Numbered from the stretch's first letter, positions 36,589-47,132 are shown. The stretch is 64,000 nucleotides of DNA from Oceanihabitans sp. 2_MG-2023 (GCF_030547245.1 NZ_JAUOQT010000006.1:62001-126000), one strand, 5' to 3'. The notes: generated from the letters alone by a model not told the origin. Made by a program: numbers and translations.

Positions 36589-37206
36589 ATGTCTGGGTTA
36601 ATTGGAAAGAAAATCGGTATGACCAGCATCTTTGATGAAAATGGAAAGAACATTCCATGTACAGTAATCGAAGCTGGACCATGTATCGTTACCCAAGTCA
36701 GAACTGAAGAAGTGGATGGTTATGAAGCCATTCAACTTGGTTTCGATGACGCGACAGAAAAAAGCGCTACAAAAGCTGACTTAGGTCATGCTAAAAAAGC
36801 GGGTACTTCTGTTAAGCGTAAAATCGTTGAATTTCAAGGTTTTGATGCGGAGTACAAATTAGGAGATGCTATAACAGTAGATCACTTTACAGAAGGTGAG
36901 TTTGTGGATATAGCTGGAACTTCAAAAGGTAAAGGATTTCAAGGGGTTGTAAAACGTCATGGATTTGGTGGAGTTGGTCAAGCAACGCATGGTCAACATA
37001 ACCGTTTAAGAGCTCCTGGTTCTATTGGTGCTGCTTCATATCCTGCGAGAGTATTCAAAGGAATGAAAATGGCAGGTAGAATGGGTGGAGACACAGTAAA
37101 AGTTCAAAATTTAAGAGTTTTAAAAGTAGTTACTGATAAGAATCTACTTGTGGTTAAAGGATGTGTTCCTGGTCATAAAAACGCTTATGTAATTATTAGA
37201 AAATAA
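36589..37206 (+). CDS. rplC: 50S ribosomal protein L3
   Basis: 205 residues, near the usual length. Binds 23S rRNA near the peptidyl-transferase centre. Key pattern: [17 protein letters not shown] at the start and [21 protein letters not shown], the extended loop that reaches the A-site. Its stop TAA overlaps the rplD start (TAATG). It follows the structured rpsJ-rplC gap. Confidence 0.98.
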   Translation: MSGLIGKKIGMTSIFDENGKNIPCTVIEAGPCIVTQVRTEEVDGYEAIQLGFDDATEKSATKADLGHAKKAGTSVKRKIVEFQGFDAEYKLGDAITVDHFTEGEFVDIAGTSKGKGFQGVVKRHGFGGVGQATHGQHNRLRAPGSIGAASYPARVFKGMKMAGRMGGDTVKVQNLRVLKVVTDKNLLVVKGCVPGHKNAYVIIRK

Positions 37207-37835
37207 TGAAAGTAGCAGTTGTAGATATTAACGGAAAAGACACAGGTAGAAAGGTAGACCTTTCTAAAGATGTGTTTGCTATTGAACCTAATAATCATGC
37301 TGTATATTTGGATGTTAAGCAATACTTAGCAAACCAAAGACAAGGTACTCACAAAGCTAAAGAAAGAGCGGAGATTACTGGAAGTACACGTAAGATTAAA
37401 AAGCAAAAAGGAACAGGTACAGCAAGAGCTGGATCTATTAAGTCTGGAGTTTTTAGAGGAGGAGGTCGTATGTTCGGTCCAAGACCAAGAAACTATAGCT
37501 TTAAATTAAATAAAAACCTGAAGCGTTTAGCACGTAAATCAGCTTTAAGTATAAAGGCTAGTGAGAAGTCAATAGTAGTAATCGAAGATTTAAATTTCGA
37601 TACTCCTAAGACTAAAAATTTCACTGCAGTTTTAAAAGCTTTAGGGTTAGAAAACAAAAAATCACTGTTTGTGTTGGGTGCATCAAATAATAATGTATAT
37701 TTGTCGTCACGCAATTTAAAAGGCTCTGAAGTGATAATTAACTCAGAATTAAGCACTTACAAGATTTTAAATGCAAATCAAGTAGTTCTTTTAGAGAGTT
37801 CTTTAGAAGGAATTGAAACGAATTTAAGTAAATAA
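37206..37835 (+). CDS. rplD: 50S ribosomal protein L4
   Basis: 209 residues. The conserved loop [22 protein letters not shown] lines the exit tunnel; the basic C-terminal half contains [19 protein letters not shown]-type L4 sequence. In E. coli L4 also represses the S10 operon through its leader; here the nearest candidate leader is the rpsJ-rplC gap. Overlaps rplC by one base. Confidence 0.97.
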   Translation: MKVAVVDINGKDTGRKVDLSKDVFAIEPNNHAVYLDVKQYLANQRQGTHKAKERAEITGSTRKIKKQKGTGTARAGSIKSGVFRGGGRMFGPRPRNYSFKLNKNLKRLARKSALSIKASEKSIVVIEDLNFDTPKTKNFTAVLKALGLENKKSLFVLGASNNNVYLSSRNLKGSEVIINSELSTYKILNANQVVLLESSLEGIETNLSK

Positions 37836-37842
37836 GAAACAA

Positions 37843-38133
37843 ATGAATATCTTAATTAAACCGATAATCACAGAAAAAGCGACAGCAAATAGCGAGTTAA
37901 ACAACTGCTATACTTTTCAAGTGAATACAAAGGCGAACAAGGTAGAAATTAAAAAAGCGGTGGAAGCTGCTTATGGAGTTTCTGTTGAAAAAGTTCGTAC
38001 TATAAATGTCCGTCCAGATAGAAGTACTAAGTTTACAAAAACTGGTATTCAACATGGTAAAACAAATGCAGTTAAAAAAGCAATTGTACAACTGGCGGAA
38101 GGTGAGATAATTGATTTATACACTAACATGTAA
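37843..38133 (+). CDS. rplW: 50S ribosomal protein L23
   Basis: 96 residues. Tunnel-exit protein and docking site for trigger factor and SRP. Recognised by IIKPIITEKATANSELNN and TFQVNTKANKVEIKKAVEA. Seven bases from rplD, ten from rplB. Confidence 0.96.
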   Translation: MNILIKPIITEKATANSELNNCYTFQVNTKANKVEIKKAVEAAYGVSVEKVRTINVRPDRSTKFTKTGIQHGKTNAVKKAIVQLAEGEIIDLYTNM

Positions 38134-38143
38134 TTAAAGACAA

Positions 38144-38968
38144 ATGTCAGTAAGAAAATTAAAACCAATCACACCAGGACAGCGATTTAGAGTAGTTAAT
38201 GGATTTGACGCCATTACTACTGATAAGCCGGAGAAAAGTTTATTAGCTCCGAATAAAAGGTCTGGTGGTAGAAACAGTCAAGGAAGAATGACCATGCGCT
38301 ATATAGGTGGAGGTCATAAAAGAAAGTATCGTATTATCGATTTTAAACGTGATAAAGCAGGAGTTCCTGGTGAAGTTATGTCTATTCAATACGATCCAAA
38401 TAGAACTGCATTCATCGCTTTATTGAATTATCAAGATGGCGAGAAGAGATACATTATTGCTCAAAATGGCTTACAAGTAGGTCAAACAGTAGTGTCAGGT
38501 GACACAGCAGGTCCGGAAATAGGAAATGCTATGCCACTAAGTAATATACCGCTAGGTACTATTATTTCTTGTTTAGAGTTGCGTCCAGGTCAAGGAGCTG
38601 TTATGGCTCGAAGTGCTGGTGCCTTTGCTCAATTAATGGCAAGAGATGGTAGATTTGCAACTGTAAAATTACCATCAGGTGAAACACGTTTAGTGTTAGT
38701 AACATGTATGGCTACAATAGGAGTTGTTTCTAACTCCGATCATCAATTGTTAGTTTCTGGTAAAGCAGGTAGAACAAGATGGTTAGGTAGACGTCCGCGT
38801 ACTAGACCAGTAGTAATGAATCCTGTTGATCATCCAATGGGTGGTGGAGAAGGAAAATCTTCTGGTGGTCATCCTCGTTCTAGAAATGGTATACCTGCTA
38901 AAGGTTATAGAACCCGTTCTAAAACAAAAGCGAGTAATAAATATATTGTAGAACGTAGAAAGAAATAA
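38144..38968 (+). CDS. rplB: 50S ribosomal protein L2
   Basis: 274 residues. Core protein for subunit joining and peptidyl-transferase function. Key features: [18 protein letters not shown], the SH3-like body, and the terminal loop [18 protein letters not shown], whose His is near the catalytic centre. Standard length and spacing, 3 bases before rpsS. Confidence 0.98.
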   Translation: MSVRKLKPITPGQRFRVVNGFDAITTDKPEKSLLAPNKRSGGRNSQGRMTMRYIGGGHKRKYRIIDFKRDKAGVPGEVMSIQYDPNRTAFIALLNYQDGEKRYIIAQNGLQVGQTVVSGDTAGPEIGNAMPLSNIPLGTIISCLELRPGQGAVMARSAGAFAQLMARDGRFATVKLPSGETRLVLVTCMATIGVVSNSDHQLLVSGKAGRTRWLGRRPRTRPVVMNPVDHPMGGGEGKSSGGHPRSRNGIPAKGYRTRSKTKASNKYIVERRKK

Positions 38969-38971
38969 GAC

Positions 38972-39250
38972 ATGTCAAGATCATTAAAAAAAGGACCTTA
39001 CGTTCATTATAAATTAGAAAAGAAAGTTGCAGCTAACGTAGAAGCAAACAAAAAGACAGTAATCAAAACTTGGTCAAGAGCAAGTATGATTACTCCAGAC
39101 TTTGTTGGACAAACAATAGCTGTACATAACGGTCGTCAATTTGTGCCAGTTTACGTAACTGAAAACATGGTAGGACATAAGTTAGGAGAATTTTCACCAA
39201 CAAGATCATTTAGAGGTCACGCTGGTGCTAAAAATAAAGGTAAAAAGTAG
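38972..39250 (+). CDS. rpsS: 30S ribosomal protein S19
   Basis: 92 residues. Small-subunit head protein next to S13, recognised by [19 protein letters not shown] and [23 protein letters not shown]. Stop 4 bases before the chosen rplV start. Confidence 0.97.
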   Translation: MSRSLKKGPYVHYKLEKKVAANVEANKKTVIKTWSRASMITPDFVGQTIAVHNGRQFVPVYVTENMVGHKLGEFSPTRSFRGHAGAKNKGKK

Positions 39251-39254
39251 AGCT

Positions 39255-39662
39255 ATGGGAAGTCGTAAAAAACAAATGGCAGACGCTATTAAGGAAGCAA
39301 AAAAGGAAATCGCTTTTGCAAAACTTAATAATTGTCCTACATCACCAAGAAAAATGCGTTTAGTAGCCGATTTAGTAAGAGGTGAACGCGTAGAAAAAGC
39401 ACTTAACATTTTAAAGTTTAGTCAAAAAGAAGCTTCAAATCGTTTAGAGAAATTGTTATTGTCTGCAATTGCAAACTGGCAAGCTAAAAACGAAGATGCT
39501 AGCATTGAAGAGGCTGAACTATTTGTTAAAGAAATTAGAGTAGATGGAGGAGCAATGTTAAAAAGATTGCGTCCAGCACCTCAAGGTCGTGCACACAGAA
39601 TAAGAAAACGTTCAAACCACGTAACATTAGTGGTAGGGGCTAACAATAATACACAAAGCTAA
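39255..39662 (+). CDS. rplV: 50S ribosomal protein L22
   Basis: 135 residues from ATG 39255 ([18 protein letters not shown]); an earlier in-frame ATG overlaps rpsS by 26 bases and is less likely. About 25 residues longer at the N-terminus than E. coli L22, a Lys/Glu-rich lead. The body [18 protein letters not shown] and the hairpin [19 protein letters not shown] near the exit tunnel are canonical; the latter is a common site of macrolide-resistance changes, none obvious. Confidence 0.97.
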   Translation: MGSRKKQMADAIKEAKKEIAFAKLNNCPTSPRKMRLVADLVRGERVEKALNILKFSQKEASNRLEKLLLSAIANWQAKNEDASIEEAELFVKEIRVDGGAMLKRLRPAPQGRAHRIRKRSNHVTLVVGANNNTQS

Positions 39663-39669
39663 GATAGAT

Positions 39670-40392
39670 ATGGGACAAAAAACAAATCCAATCGGAAATC
39701 GCTTAGGAATTATCAGAGGATGGGAATCTAACTGGTACGGAGGAAACGATTATGGTGATAAGCTTGCCGAAGACGATAAGATCAGAAAATACGTTCATGC
39801 ACGTTTATCTAAAGCTAGTGTTTCAAGAGTAATCATTGAAAGAACTTTAAAACTTGTAACCGTTACTATCACTACAGCTAGACCTGGTATTATTATCGGA
39901 AAAGGTGGACAAGAGGTAGACAAGTTAAAAGAAGAGCTTAAAAAGATTACAGGTAAAGAGGTTCAAATAAATATATTTGAAATCAAAAGACCAGAACTTG
40001 ACGCATTTTTAGTAGGATCTAGTATTGCTCGTCAAATTGAAAATAGAATTTCATATAGACGTGCTATCAAAATGGCAATTGCTGCTACAATGCGAATGAA
40101 TGCTGAAGGAATTAAAATCCAAATTAGTGGTCGTTTAAATGGTGCTGAAATGGCACGTAGTGAACACTACAAAGAAGGACGTATTCCTTTATCAACCTTT
40201 AGAGCTGATATTGACTATGCTTTAGTTGAGGCACATACTACTTATGGTAGATTAGGTGTGAAAGTATGGATCATGAAAGGCGAAGTATATGGTAAAAGAG
40301 AACTTTCTCCGCTTGTTGGATTATCTAAGAAGCAAGGAAAAGGTGGAAGAGGCGGAAGAGATAATAAGAATCAATCTCGTCGTAGAAAGTAA
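39670..40392 (+). CDS. rpsC: 30S ribosomal protein S3
   Basis: 240 residues. KH domain with [14 protein letters not shown] around residues 78-90 (the GKGG RNA-binding loop) and the C-terminal domain ([23 protein letters not shown]). It forms part of the mRNA entry channel and helicase. The tail is Lys/Arg/Gly-rich ([20 protein letters not shown]). Confidence 0.98.
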   Translation: MGQKTNPIGNRLGIIRGWESNWYGGNDYGDKLAEDDKIRKYVHARLSKASVSRVIIERTLKLVTVTITTARPGIIIGKGGQEVDKLKEELKKITGKEVQINIFEIKRPELDAFLVGSSIARQIENRISYRRAIKMAIAATMRMNAEGIKIQISGRLNGAEMARSEHYKEGRIPLSTFRADIDYALVEAHTTYGRLGVKVWIMKGEVYGKRELSPLVGLSKKQGKGGRGGRDNKNQSRRRK

Positions 40393-40412
40393 TTTTTTAA
40401 AGAAAAGACAAA

Positions 40413-40832
40413 ATGTTACAGCCTAAAAGAACAAAATTTAGAAAAATGCAAAAGGGACGTATGAAGGGGAACTCTGGTAGAGGTCACCAATTATCATACG
40501 GTACTTTTGGAATAAAATCATTAGATTCAAACTTTTTAACTTCACGTCAAATTGAAGCTGCACGTATTGCTGCTACTCGTTACATGAAAAGAGAAGGATC
40601 ATTGTGGATTAAAATCTTTCCAGATAAACCAATCACAAAGAAACCTCTTGAAGTACGTATGGGTAAAGGTAAAGGTGCTGTAGAATATTGGGCAGCAGTA
40701 GTTAAACCAGGAAGAATCTTATTCGAAATCGGTGGAGTGCCATTAGAAGTAGCGCAAGAAGCTTTACGTTTAGCAGCACAAAAACTACCAGTAAAAACTA
40801 AGTTTGTAATTGCTAGAGATTATCAAGCATAA
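40413..40832 (+). CDS. rplP: 50S ribosomal protein L16
   Basis: 139 residues. Organises the A-site of the large subunit. [19 protein letters not shown] and VMPGKG-like [17 protein letters not shown], with [10 protein letters not shown], are diagnostic. It lies 20 bases after rpsC and 9 before rpmC. Confidence 0.97.
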   Translation: MLQPKRTKFRKMQKGRMKGNSGRGHQLSYGTFGIKSLDSNFLTSRQIEAARIAATRYMKREGSLWIKIFPDKPITKKPLEVRMGKGKGAVEYWAAVVKPGRILFEIGGVPLEVAQEALRLAAQKLPVKTKFVIARDYQA

Positions 40833-40844
40833 TAATTTAAGATG

Positions 40845-41036
40845 ATGAAACAATCAGAAATTAAAGAATTATCTACTGCTGAGTTACAAGAGAAACTTAG
40901 TGAGACTAGAAGAAGTTATTCAGACCTTAAAATGGCTCATGTAGTATCTCCTTTAGAGAATCCAATACAGTTACGTTCTGTAAGAAGAGCTGTAGCTAGA
41001 ATTGCGACTGAATTAACTAAAAGAGAATTACAATAA
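40845..41036 (+). CDS. rpmC: 50S ribosomal protein L29
   Basis: 63 residues from ATG 40845 ([10 protein letters not shown]); the adjacent ATG at 40842 would add one Met. Two-helix coiled protein near the tunnel exit: [19 protein letters not shown] and [15 protein letters not shown]. Normal length. Confidence 0.95.
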   Translation: MKQSEIKELSTAELQEKLSETRRSYSDLKMAHVVSPLENPIQLRSVRRAVARIATELTKRELQ

Positions 41037-41049
41037 TTCAGCTGAAAAG

Positions 41050-41307
41050 ATGGAAAAAAGAAACTTAAGAAAAGAACGTATAGGTGTAGTTACTAGTAAC
41101 AAAATGATGAAATCAATCGTTGTTGCCGAAGTAAAAAAAGTAAAACACCCTATGTATGGTAAGTTCGTGTTAAAAACAAAGAAATATGTTGCACACGACG
41201 AAACAAACGACTGTAACATTGGAGATACAGTAAAGATCATGGAAACAAGACCTTTATCTAAATCTAAATGTTGGAGATTAGTTGAAATAATAGAAAGAGC
41301 TAAATAA
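41050..41307 (+). CDS. rpsQ: 30S ribosomal protein S17
   Basis: 85 residues. Primary 16S rRNA-binding OB-fold protein. [22 protein letters not shown] and [27 protein letters not shown] are characteristic. Two bases before rplN. Confidence 0.96.
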   Translation: MEKRNLRKERIGVVTSNKMMKSIVVAEVKKVKHPMYGKFVLKTKKYVAHDETNDCNIGDTVKIMETRPLSKSKCWRLVEIIERAK

Positions 41308-41309
41308 TT

Positions 41310-41678
41310 ATGGTACAAACAGAATCAAGATTAAAGGTAGCTGATAACACTGGAGCAAAAGAGGTTTTAACCATTCGTGTTCTAGGTGGTACAAAAAGAA
41401 GATACGCATCTGTAGGTGACAAAATAGTTGTTACAGTAAAAGACGCAACTCCTAATGGAAACATTAAAAAAGGAGCTGTTTCTACTGCAGTTGTAGTACG
41501 TACTAAAAAAGAAGTAAGACGTCCAGACGGATCTTATATAAGATTTGACGACAATGCTTGTGTGCTTTTAAACCCAACGGGTGAAATGAGAGGAACACGT
41601 GTATTTGGACCTGTTGCTAGAGAACTTCGTGATAAACAATTCATGAAAATTGTATCATTAGCACCAGAAGTGCTTTAA
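41310..41678 (+). CDS. rplN: 50S ribosomal protein L14
   Basis: 122 residues. Subunit-interface protein. [20 protein letters not shown] and [30 protein letters not shown] are nearly universal. Standard spacing within the spc block. Confidence 0.98.
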   Translation: MVQTESRLKVADNTGAKEVLTIRVLGGTKRRYASVGDKIVVTVKDATPNGNIKKGAVSTAVVVRTKKEVRRPDGSYIRFDDNACVLLNPTGEMRGTRVFGPVARELRDKQFMKIVSLAPEVL

Positions 41679-41691
41679 TACATTTATAAAG

Positions 41692-42003
41692 ATGACAAAG
41701 CTTAAAATAAAATCAGGAGATACAGTAAAAGTAATTGCTGGAGATCATAAAGGATCAGAAGGAAAAGTACTTAAAGTATTAATCGATAAGAACAAAGCGA
41801 TCGTTGAAGGTATAAACATGGTTAAGAAACATACTAAACCAAGTGCACAAAGCCCTCAAGGTGGAATCGTAGAAAAAGAAGCTGCTATTCAAATATCTAA
41901 CTTATCGTTGTTAACTTCTAAAGGAGAAACAACAAGAGTAGGTTATAGAATGGAAGGCGATAAGAAAGTAAGATTTTCAAAAAAATCTAATGAAGTAATA
42001 TAG
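41692..42003 (+). CDS. rplX: 50S ribosomal protein L24
   Basis: 103 residues. Assembly initiator of the large subunit; KOW motif [25 protein letters not shown] at the N-terminus, then [22 protein letters not shown]. Two bases before rplE. Confidence 0.96.
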   Translation: MTKLKIKSGDTVKVIAGDHKGSEGKVLKVLIDKNKAIVEGINMVKKHTKPSAQSPQGGIVEKEAAIQISNLSLLTSKGETTRVGYRMEGDKKVRFSKKSNEVI

Positions 42004-42005
42004 TT

Positions 42006-42557
42006 ATGGCATATTCACCTAGACTTAAAGAAGAGTATAATAGCAAAATAGTTGCTGCTCTTACAGAAGAATTTAGTTATAAAAATGTAATGCAAGTACC
42101 AAAACTTAAAAAGATAGTTTTATCTAAAGGAGTTGGTGCAGCAGTAGCAGATAAAAAGTTAATCGACTACGCGTTAGAAGAATTGACAACTATAACTGGA
42201 CAAAAAGCGATAGCAACAATATCTAAAAAGGATGTTGCTACTTTTAAATTACGTAAAGGAATGCCAATTGGCGCTAAAGTAACTTTACGTGGAGAAAGAA
42301 TGTATGAGTTTTTAGACCGTTTAATAACAATTGCCTTACCACGTGTAAGAGATTTTAACGGAATTAAAGCTACAGGATTTGACGGAAGAGGTAACTACAA
42401 CTTAGGAGTTGTTGAACAAATTATCTTCCCAGAGATTAATATCGATAAGGTAAATAAAATCTCAGGAATGGATATCACATTTGTAACTTCTGCCGAAACT
42501 GACAAAGAAGCAAAATCATTATTAACAGAACTAGGATTACCTTTTAAAAAGAACTAA
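42006..42557 (+). CDS. rplE: 50S ribosomal protein L5
   Basis: 183 residues. Binds 5S rRNA and contacts the P-site tRNA. Recognised by [20 protein letters not shown] and [23 protein letters not shown]. Three bases before rpsN. In E. coli the S8 repression site overlaps this gene's start; here no gap is present for it. Confidence 0.98.
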   Translation: MAYSPRLKEEYNSKIVAALTEEFSYKNVMQVPKLKKIVLSKGVGAAVADKKLIDYALEELTTITGQKAIATISKKDVATFKLRKGMPIGAKVTLRGERMYEFLDRLITIALPRVRDFNGIKATGFDGRGNYNLGVVEQIIFPEINIDKVNKISGMDITFVTSAETDKEAKSLLTELGLPFKKN

Positions 42558-42560
42558 GTT

Positions 42561-42830
42561 ATGGCTAAAGAATCAATGAAAGCCCGCGAGGTTAAAAGAG
42601 CAAAAACAGTAGCAAAATATGCTGAAAAACGTAAAGCTTTAAAAGAAGCTGGAGATTATGAAGCATTACAAAAGTTACCTAAAAATGCTTCGCCAGTGCG
42701 TATGCACAATAGATGTAAATTAACAGGAAGACCAAAAGGTTACATGCGTACATTTGGTATCTCTCGTGTTACATTTAGAGAAATGGCAAATCAAGGCTTA
42801 ATCCCAGGTGTTAGAAAAGCAAGTTGGTAA
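42561..42830 (+). CDS. rpsN: 30S ribosomal protein S14, zinc-independent form
   Basis: 89 residues. This is the longer, zinc-free class: only one Cys ([27 protein letters not shown]), and not the short 61-residue four-Cys form. SFREMANQG-like sequence and PGVRKASW at the end are canonical. The 68-base gap downstream is the first real break of the spc block and holds a hairpin. Confidence 0.96.
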   Translation: MAKESMKAREVKRAKTVAKYAEKRKALKEAGDYEALQKLPKNASPVRMHNRCKLTGRPKGYMRTFGISRVTFREMANQGLIPGVRKASW

Positions 42831-42852
42831 AATTAAATATAATCAGATTTTA

Positions 42853-42876
42853 GGTTCAACACCAACGTTGAAAACC
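42853..42876 (+). promoter_or_regulatory. Bulged hairpin in the rpsN-rpsH gap
   Basis: GGTTCAAC-ACCAAC-GTTGAAAACC: CAAC pairs with GTTG and GGTT with AACC, separated by two unpaired A on the 3' side. It lies 23 bases before the rpsH start. S8 is a known autoregulator in E. coli and recognises bulged helices, so an S8 site is possible but unproven. Confidence 0.4.
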
Positions 42877-42898
42877 AAGATCACAAAATCAATTAGTT

Positions 42899-43297
42899 AT
42901 GTATACAGATCCAATAGCGGATTATTTAACTAGAGTTCGAAATGCGGTAAGAGCAAACCACAGAGTGGTGGAAATACCTGCTTCTAACTTGAAAAAAGAA
43001 ATTACTAAAATATTATTCGATCAAGGATATATTTTAAGTTACAAGTTTGATGATTCTTCTGTACAAGGAACAATTAAAATTGCCCTTAAGTACAATAAAG
43101 AAACAAAAGAACCAGTAATTAAGAAAATTCAAAGAATCAGTAAACCAGGTTTACGTAAGTATGCAAGTTCAAAAGAATTGCCTAGAATCTTAAACGGTCT
43201 TGGTATTGCCATAGTTTCTACTTCTCATGGAGTAATGACAGGTAAGCAAGCACAAAGAGATAATGTAGGTGGTGAAGTACTTTGTTACGTTTACTAA
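42899..43297 (+). CDS. rpsH: 30S ribosomal protein S8
   Basis: 132 residues. Primary assembly protein that binds helix 21 of 16S rRNA. MYTDPIADYLTRVRNAVRANH and ILNGLGIAIVSTSHGVMTGKQAQRDNVGGEVLCYVY are canonical. In E. coli S8 also represses the spc operon. Confidence 0.98.
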   Translation: MYTDPIADYLTRVRNAVRANHRVVEIPASNLKKEITKILFDQGYILSYKFDDSSVQGTIKIALKYNKETKEPVIKKIQRISKPGLRKYASSKELPRILNGLGIAIVSTSHGVMTGKQAQRDNVGGEVLCYVY

Positions 43298-43314
43298 TTT
43301 AAAGCCCAAAAGAA

Positions 43315-43857
43315 ATGTCAAGAATAGGAAATAATCCAGTAGCCATTCCAGAAGGCGTAACAGTAGACATTAAAGATAATGTTGTTACTGTAAAAGGTAA
43401 ATTAGGAGAATTAACACAAAACTTTGATACTATAGAAATCAAAGTAGAAGATGGTAACGTTATGGTTACTCGTTCTTCAGACTCTAAAGATCAAAAAGCA
43501 AAACATGGTTTATATAGATCATTGATGCATAATATGATTGAAGGTGTATCTAAAGGATGGACTAAACAGTTAGAGTTAGTAGGTGTAGGTTATAGAGCAT
43601 CAAACCAAGGGCAAAAGTTAGATTTAGCTTTAGGTTTTTCGCATAACATAGTATTGGATATAGCTCCTGAAGTTAAAATTGAAACAGTTTCAGATAAAGG
43701 AAAAAATCCAATAATAAAATTAACATCTCACGACAAACAACTTGTTGGACAGGTAGCTGCAAAAATACGTGGCTTCCGTAGACCAGAACCTTACAAAGGT
43801 AAAGGAGTTAAGTTTGTAGGAGAAGTATTAAGAAGAAAAGCAGGTAAATCAGCTTAA
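43315..43857 (+). CDS. rplF: 50S ribosomal protein L6
   Basis: 180 residues. Two tandem similar domains beside the sarcin-ricin loop: MSRIGNNPVAIPEGVTVDI in the first; GFSHNIVLDIAPEVKIE and IRGFRRPEPYKGKGVKFVGE in the second. Normal length and position. Confidence 0.98.
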   Translation: MSRIGNNPVAIPEGVTVDIKDNVVTVKGKLGELTQNFDTIEIKVEDGNVMVTRSSDSKDQKAKHGLYRSLMHNMIEGVSKGWTKQLELVGVGYRASNQGQKLDLALGFSHNIVLDIAPEVKIETVSDKGKNPIIKLTSHDKQLVGQVAAKIRGFRRPEPYKGKGVKFVGEVLRRKAGKSA

Positions 43858-43867
43858 TAAATAAGTT

Positions 43868-44224
43868 ATGGCACTATCAAAATTCGAAAGAAGAATAAGA
43901 ATAAAAAACAGAATTCGTAAGACTGTATCTGGTACAGAAACAAGACCAAGATTATCTGTTTTTAGAAGTAATAAAGAAATTTATGCTCAAATAGTTGATG
44001 ATGTAACTGGTAAAACTATCAGTGCTGCATCTTCAAGAGATAAAGACATTAGTTCTGCTAAAGGTAATAAAACAGAAGTAGCTACATTAGTAGGTAAATC
44101 TGTGGCCGAAAAAGCAATAAAAGCTGGTATTAATACAATCTCTTTTGACAGAGGTGGTTATTTATATCATGGTAGAGTAAAATCATTAGCTGAAGGAGCT
44201 AGAGAAGCAGGACTTAAATTCTAA
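43868..44224 (+). CDS. rplR: 50S ribosomal protein L18
   Basis: 118 residues. 5S rRNA-binding protein. [31 protein letters not shown] and [31 protein letters not shown] are diagnostic. Six bases before rpsE. Confidence 0.97.
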   Translation: MALSKFERRIRIKNRIRKTVSGTETRPRLSVFRSNKEIYAQIVDDVTGKTISAASSRDKDISSAKGNKTEVATLVGKSVAEKAIKAGINTISFDRGGYLYHGRVKSLAEGAREAGLKF

Positions 44225-44230
44225 GAAATT

Positions 44231-44755
44231 ATGTATCAAAAATACAAAAGCGCAGAGCTAGTAAAACCAAGTGGATTAGATCTTAAAGATCGTTTAGTTG
44301 GAGTACAAAGAGTTACTAAAGTAACTAAAGGTGGTAGAGCATTTGGTTTTTCAGCAATCGTAGTGGTTGGTGATGAAGCGGGTGTAGTAGGACACGGTTT
44401 AGGAAAATCTAAAGACGTTGCTAGTGCAATTGCAAAAGCAGTAGAAGACGCAAAGAAAAACCTAGTACGTATTCCTTTAATAAAAAGTACTTTACCACAC
44501 GGACAAAAAGGAAAATTTGGTGGAGCAAGAGTAAACATCATTCCTGCAGCTCCTGGTACAGGAGTAATTGCTGGAGGAGCTGTAAGAACAGTTCTTGAGG
44601 CAGTTGGAGTACATGATGTATTATCAAAATCTCAAGGTTCATCAAACCCTCATAACGTAGTAAAAGCAACATTTGATGCTTTATTACAATTAAGAGATGC
44701 AAGAACAATTGCTCGTGATAGAGGAGTTTCTCTTGAAAAAGTTTTTAAAGGATAA
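44231..44755 (+). CDS. rpsE: 30S ribosomal protein S5
   Basis: 174 residues. Accuracy-determining protein of the mRNA entry site. [31 protein letters not shown] covers the spectinomycin loop region; [32 protein letters not shown] is the second domain. No obvious resistance change can be judged from sequence alone. Confidence 0.98.
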   Translation: MYQKYKSAELVKPSGLDLKDRLVGVQRVTKVTKGGRAFGFSAIVVVGDEAGVVGHGLGKSKDVASAIAKAVEDAKKNLVRIPLIKSTLPHGQKGKFGGARVNIIPAAPGTGVIAGGAVRTVLEAVGVHDVLSKSQGSSNPHNVVKATFDALLQLRDARTIARDRGVSLEKVFKG

Positions 44756-44767
44756 TAAAGGAAAACG

Positions 44768-44950
44768 ATGGCAAAGATAAAAGTAAAAAAAGTAAAGAGT
44801 GCAATCAATCGTACGCAAAGACAAAAGAGAACTTTAGAAGCTCTTGGTCTTAAAAAGATTGGTCAAGTAGTAGAGCACGATGCCACACCAAATATCCTTG
44901 GTATGGTTGCTAAAGTTTCACATTTAGTTTCTGTTGAAGAAGCAAAATAA
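44768..44950 (+). CDS. rpmD: 50S ribosomal protein L30
   Basis: 60 residues. Small large-subunit protein recognised by KVKKVKSAINRTQRQKRTLEALGLKKIGQVVEHD and the C-terminal VAKVSHLVSVEE. Some bacteria lack it; it is present here at the usual place between rpsE and rplO. Confidence 0.96.
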   Translation: MAKIKVKKVKSAINRTQRQKRTLEALGLKKIGQVVEHDATPNILGMVAKVSHLVSVEEAK

Positions 44951-44964
44951 TATAACACTTACAA

Positions 44965-45417
44965 ATGGATTTAAGTAATTTAAAACCTGCAGAGGGTTCA
45001 GTAAAAAATCAAGGTAAACGAATAGGTCGTGGTCAAGGTACTGGAAAAGGTGGTACTGCAACACGTGGTCACAAAGGTGCTAAATCTCGTTCTGGTTACT
45101 CGAAAAAAGTTGGTTTTGAAGGAGGTCAAATGCCTATCCAACGTCGTGTACCTAAATTTGGTTTTACTAATATTAACCGTAAAGAATATCAAGGTATAAA
45201 CTTAGATAAACTACAACAGTTAATTGACGACAAAGTAATTAAAGATACTCTTGATTTAGATACAATGATAGCATTACGTTTAGCTGGCAAAAATGAGTTA
45301 GTAAAAATATTAGGACGTGGTGAATTAAAATCTAAATTAACAGTAACAGCTCATAAATTTACAGCAACTGCAAAAGCAGCTATAGAAGCAGCTGGAGGAG
45401 AAGCAGTAACTTTATAA
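44965..45417 (+). CDS. rplO: 50S ribosomal protein L15
   Basis: 150 residues. Late assembly protein. Gly-rich N-terminal region GRGQGTGKGGTATRGHKGAKSRSG and GQMPIQRRVPKFGF identify it; the C-terminal domain follows, ending AAIEAAGGEAVTL. 13 bases before secY. Confidence 0.97.
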   Translation: MDLSNLKPAEGSVKNQGKRIGRGQGTGKGGTATRGHKGAKSRSGYSKKVGFEGGQMPIQRRVPKFGFTNINRKEYQGINLDKLQQLIDDKVIKDTLDLDTMIALRLAGKNELVKILGRGELKSKLTVTAHKFTATAKAAIEAAGGEAVTL

Positions 45418-45430
45418 TTAATTAAGAAGC

Positions 45431-46777
45431 ATGAAATTTATAGAGACATTAAAGAATGTTTGGAAAATTGAAGAACTAAGAAACCGTATAATCTTAACAT
45501 TAGGTTTACTCTTGGTATATCGTTTTGGAGCACAGGTAGTACTTCCAGGTATTGATGCTTCACAATTAGAAGGTATACAAGGTAATACTGAAGATGGTTT
45601 ATTAGGTTTGTTAAATGCATTTACAGGAGGAGCATTTGCTAATGCTTCTGTTTTTGCTCTTGGTATCATGCCTTACATTTCTGCTTCGATTGTAGTACAA
45701 TTAATGGGAATAGCTATTCCTTATTTACAAAAACTACAAAAAGAAGGAGCAAGTGGACAAAAGAAAATCACGCAAATAACACGTTGGTTAACTATTGCAA
45801 TATGTTTGGTACAAGCTCCTGGATATCTAGCTAGCTTACCAGCTTTAGGAATTCCTCAATCAGCCTTTTTATTAGGCCAAGGAGGTTTATTTTATTTTTC
45901 TTCTGTTATTATTTTAGTAACAGGATGTATTTTTGCAATGTGGTTAGGTGAGAAGATTACAGATAAAGGTATTGGTAATGGTATTTCCTTATTAATTATG
46001 GTTGGTATAATAGCAACCTTGCCTAAAAACTTCTTATTAAACGCTTCTTCTAGATTAGAAGGTAATAATGTAATGTTAATTCTTTTTGAACTAGTAATTT
46101 GGTTAGCAATTATTGCAGCATGTATCATGTTAGTAATGGCTGTTAGAAAAATAGCAGTACAATATGCAAGAAGAACTGCATCTGGAGGATACGAGAAAAA
46201 CGTATTTGGTGGTGCAAGACAGTTTATTCCATTAAAGCTTAATGCCTCAGGAGTAATGCCAATTATATTTGCACAAGCAATTATGTTTGTGCCAGGTTTA
46301 ATAGGTAGTTCTTCGTTCTTAAAAGATACTTCGGCTGGACAATGGATGCAAACTAATTTTTCAGATATGTTTGGCTTTTGGTATAACTTAATATTTGCTT
46401 TATTAATTATTATATTTACATATTTTTATACTGCAATTACAGTACCAACAAATAAGATGGCAGATGATCTAAAACGTAGTGGAGGATTTATTCCTGGCAT
46501 ACGCCCTGGATCTGAAACATCAGAATATTTAGATAAAATCATGTCGCAAATCACATTACCTGGTTCTATATTTTTAGCACTTATTGCTGTGTTCCCAGCA
46601 TTTATAGTTAAGCTAATGAATGTACAATCTGGTTGGGCTTTATTTTTTGGTGGAACATCACTATTAATTATGGTTGGAGTTGCAATTGATACTATGCAGC
46701 AAGTAAATTCTTACTTGTTAAATAGACACTATGACGGCTTGATGAAAACTGGTAAAAATAGAAAAGCAGTAGCTTAA
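45431..46777 (+). CDS. secY: Protein translocase subunit SecY
   Basis: 448 residues with ten transmembrane helices forming the Sec channel. Helix 1 is [16 protein letters not shown]; the plug region is near [32 protein letters not shown]; the cytoplasmic ribosome-binding loops contain [12 protein letters not shown] and [14 protein letters not shown]. No adk or map gene follows, as is usual in Flavobacteria; infA comes next after 10 bases. In the inner membrane it partners SecE and SecG encoded elsewhere. Confidence 0.98.
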   Translation: MKFIETLKNVWKIEELRNRIILTLGLLLVYRFGAQVVLPGIDASQLEGIQGNTEDGLLGLLNAFTGGAFANASVFALGIMPYISASIVVQLMGIAIPYLQKLQKEGASGQKKITQITRWLTIAICLVQAPGYLASLPALGIPQSAFLLGQGGLFYFSSVIILVTGCIFAMWLGEKITDKGIGNGISLLIMVGIIATLPKNFLLNASSRLEGNNVMLILFELVIWLAIIAACIMLVMAVRKIAVQYARRTASGGYEKNVFGGARQFIPLKLNASGVMPIIFAQAIMFVPGLIGSSSFLKDTSAGQWMQTNFSDMFGFWYNLIFALLIIIFTYFYTAITVPTNKMADDLKRSGGFIPGIRPGSETSEYLDKIMSQITLPGSIFLALIAVFPAFIVKLMNVQSGWALFFGGTSLLIMVGVAIDTMQQVNSYLLNRHYDGLMKTGKNRKAVA

Positions 46778-46787
46778 TTTATATACT

Positions 46788-47003
46788 ATGGCAAAACAAG
46801 CAGCAATAGAACAAGACGGAACAATTATTGAAGCATTATCAAATGCTATGTTTCGTGTTGAATTAGAAAATGGTCACATTGTGACTGCACACATTTCCGG
46901 TAAAATGCGTATGCATTATATTAAATTATTACCAGGAGATAAAGTAAAATTAGAAATGAGTCCTTACGATTTAACGAAGGCTCGTATAACTTATAGATAC
47001 TAA
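46788..47003 (+). CDS. infA: Translation initiation factor IF-1
   Basis: 71 residues. OB-fold factor that occupies the 30S A-site during initiation. [60 protein letters not shown] is the whole conserved fold in separate motifs: [17 protein letters not shown] and [15 protein letters not shown]. Shortly upstream of rpmJ. Confidence 0.98.
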   Translation: MAKQAAIEQDGTIIEALSNAMFRVELENGHIVTAHISGKMRMHYIKLLPGDKVKLEMSPYDLTKARITYRY

Positions 47004-47013
47004 TACCAATACG

Positions 47014-47130
47014 ATGAAAGTAAGAGCATCAGTTAAAAAAAGAAGCGCAGATTGCAAAATAGTGCGTAGAAAAGGTAGACTTTACGTGATTAACAAAAAG
47101 AATCCTAGATTCAAACAAAGACAAGGGTAA
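47014..47130 (+). CDS. rpmJ: 50S ribosomal protein L36, zinc-lacking form
   Basis: 38 residues, too short for most ORF lists. It begins [20 protein letters not shown] and ends NPRFKQRQG. Only one Cys (residue 14) remains; the other zinc ligands (usual positions 11, 27 and His 32) are Ser, Asn/Lys and Phe-like, so this is the non-zinc class. Stop is 2 bases before rpsM. Confidence 0.96.
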   Translation: MKVRASVKKRSADCKIVRRKGRLYVINKKNPRFKQRQG

Positions 47131-47132
47131 TT

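Noticed and set aside
37493-45669. Minus-strand ORFs of 60-100 codons opposite ribosomal genes
   Set aside because: They are antisense to highly conserved genes and have no recognised motif.
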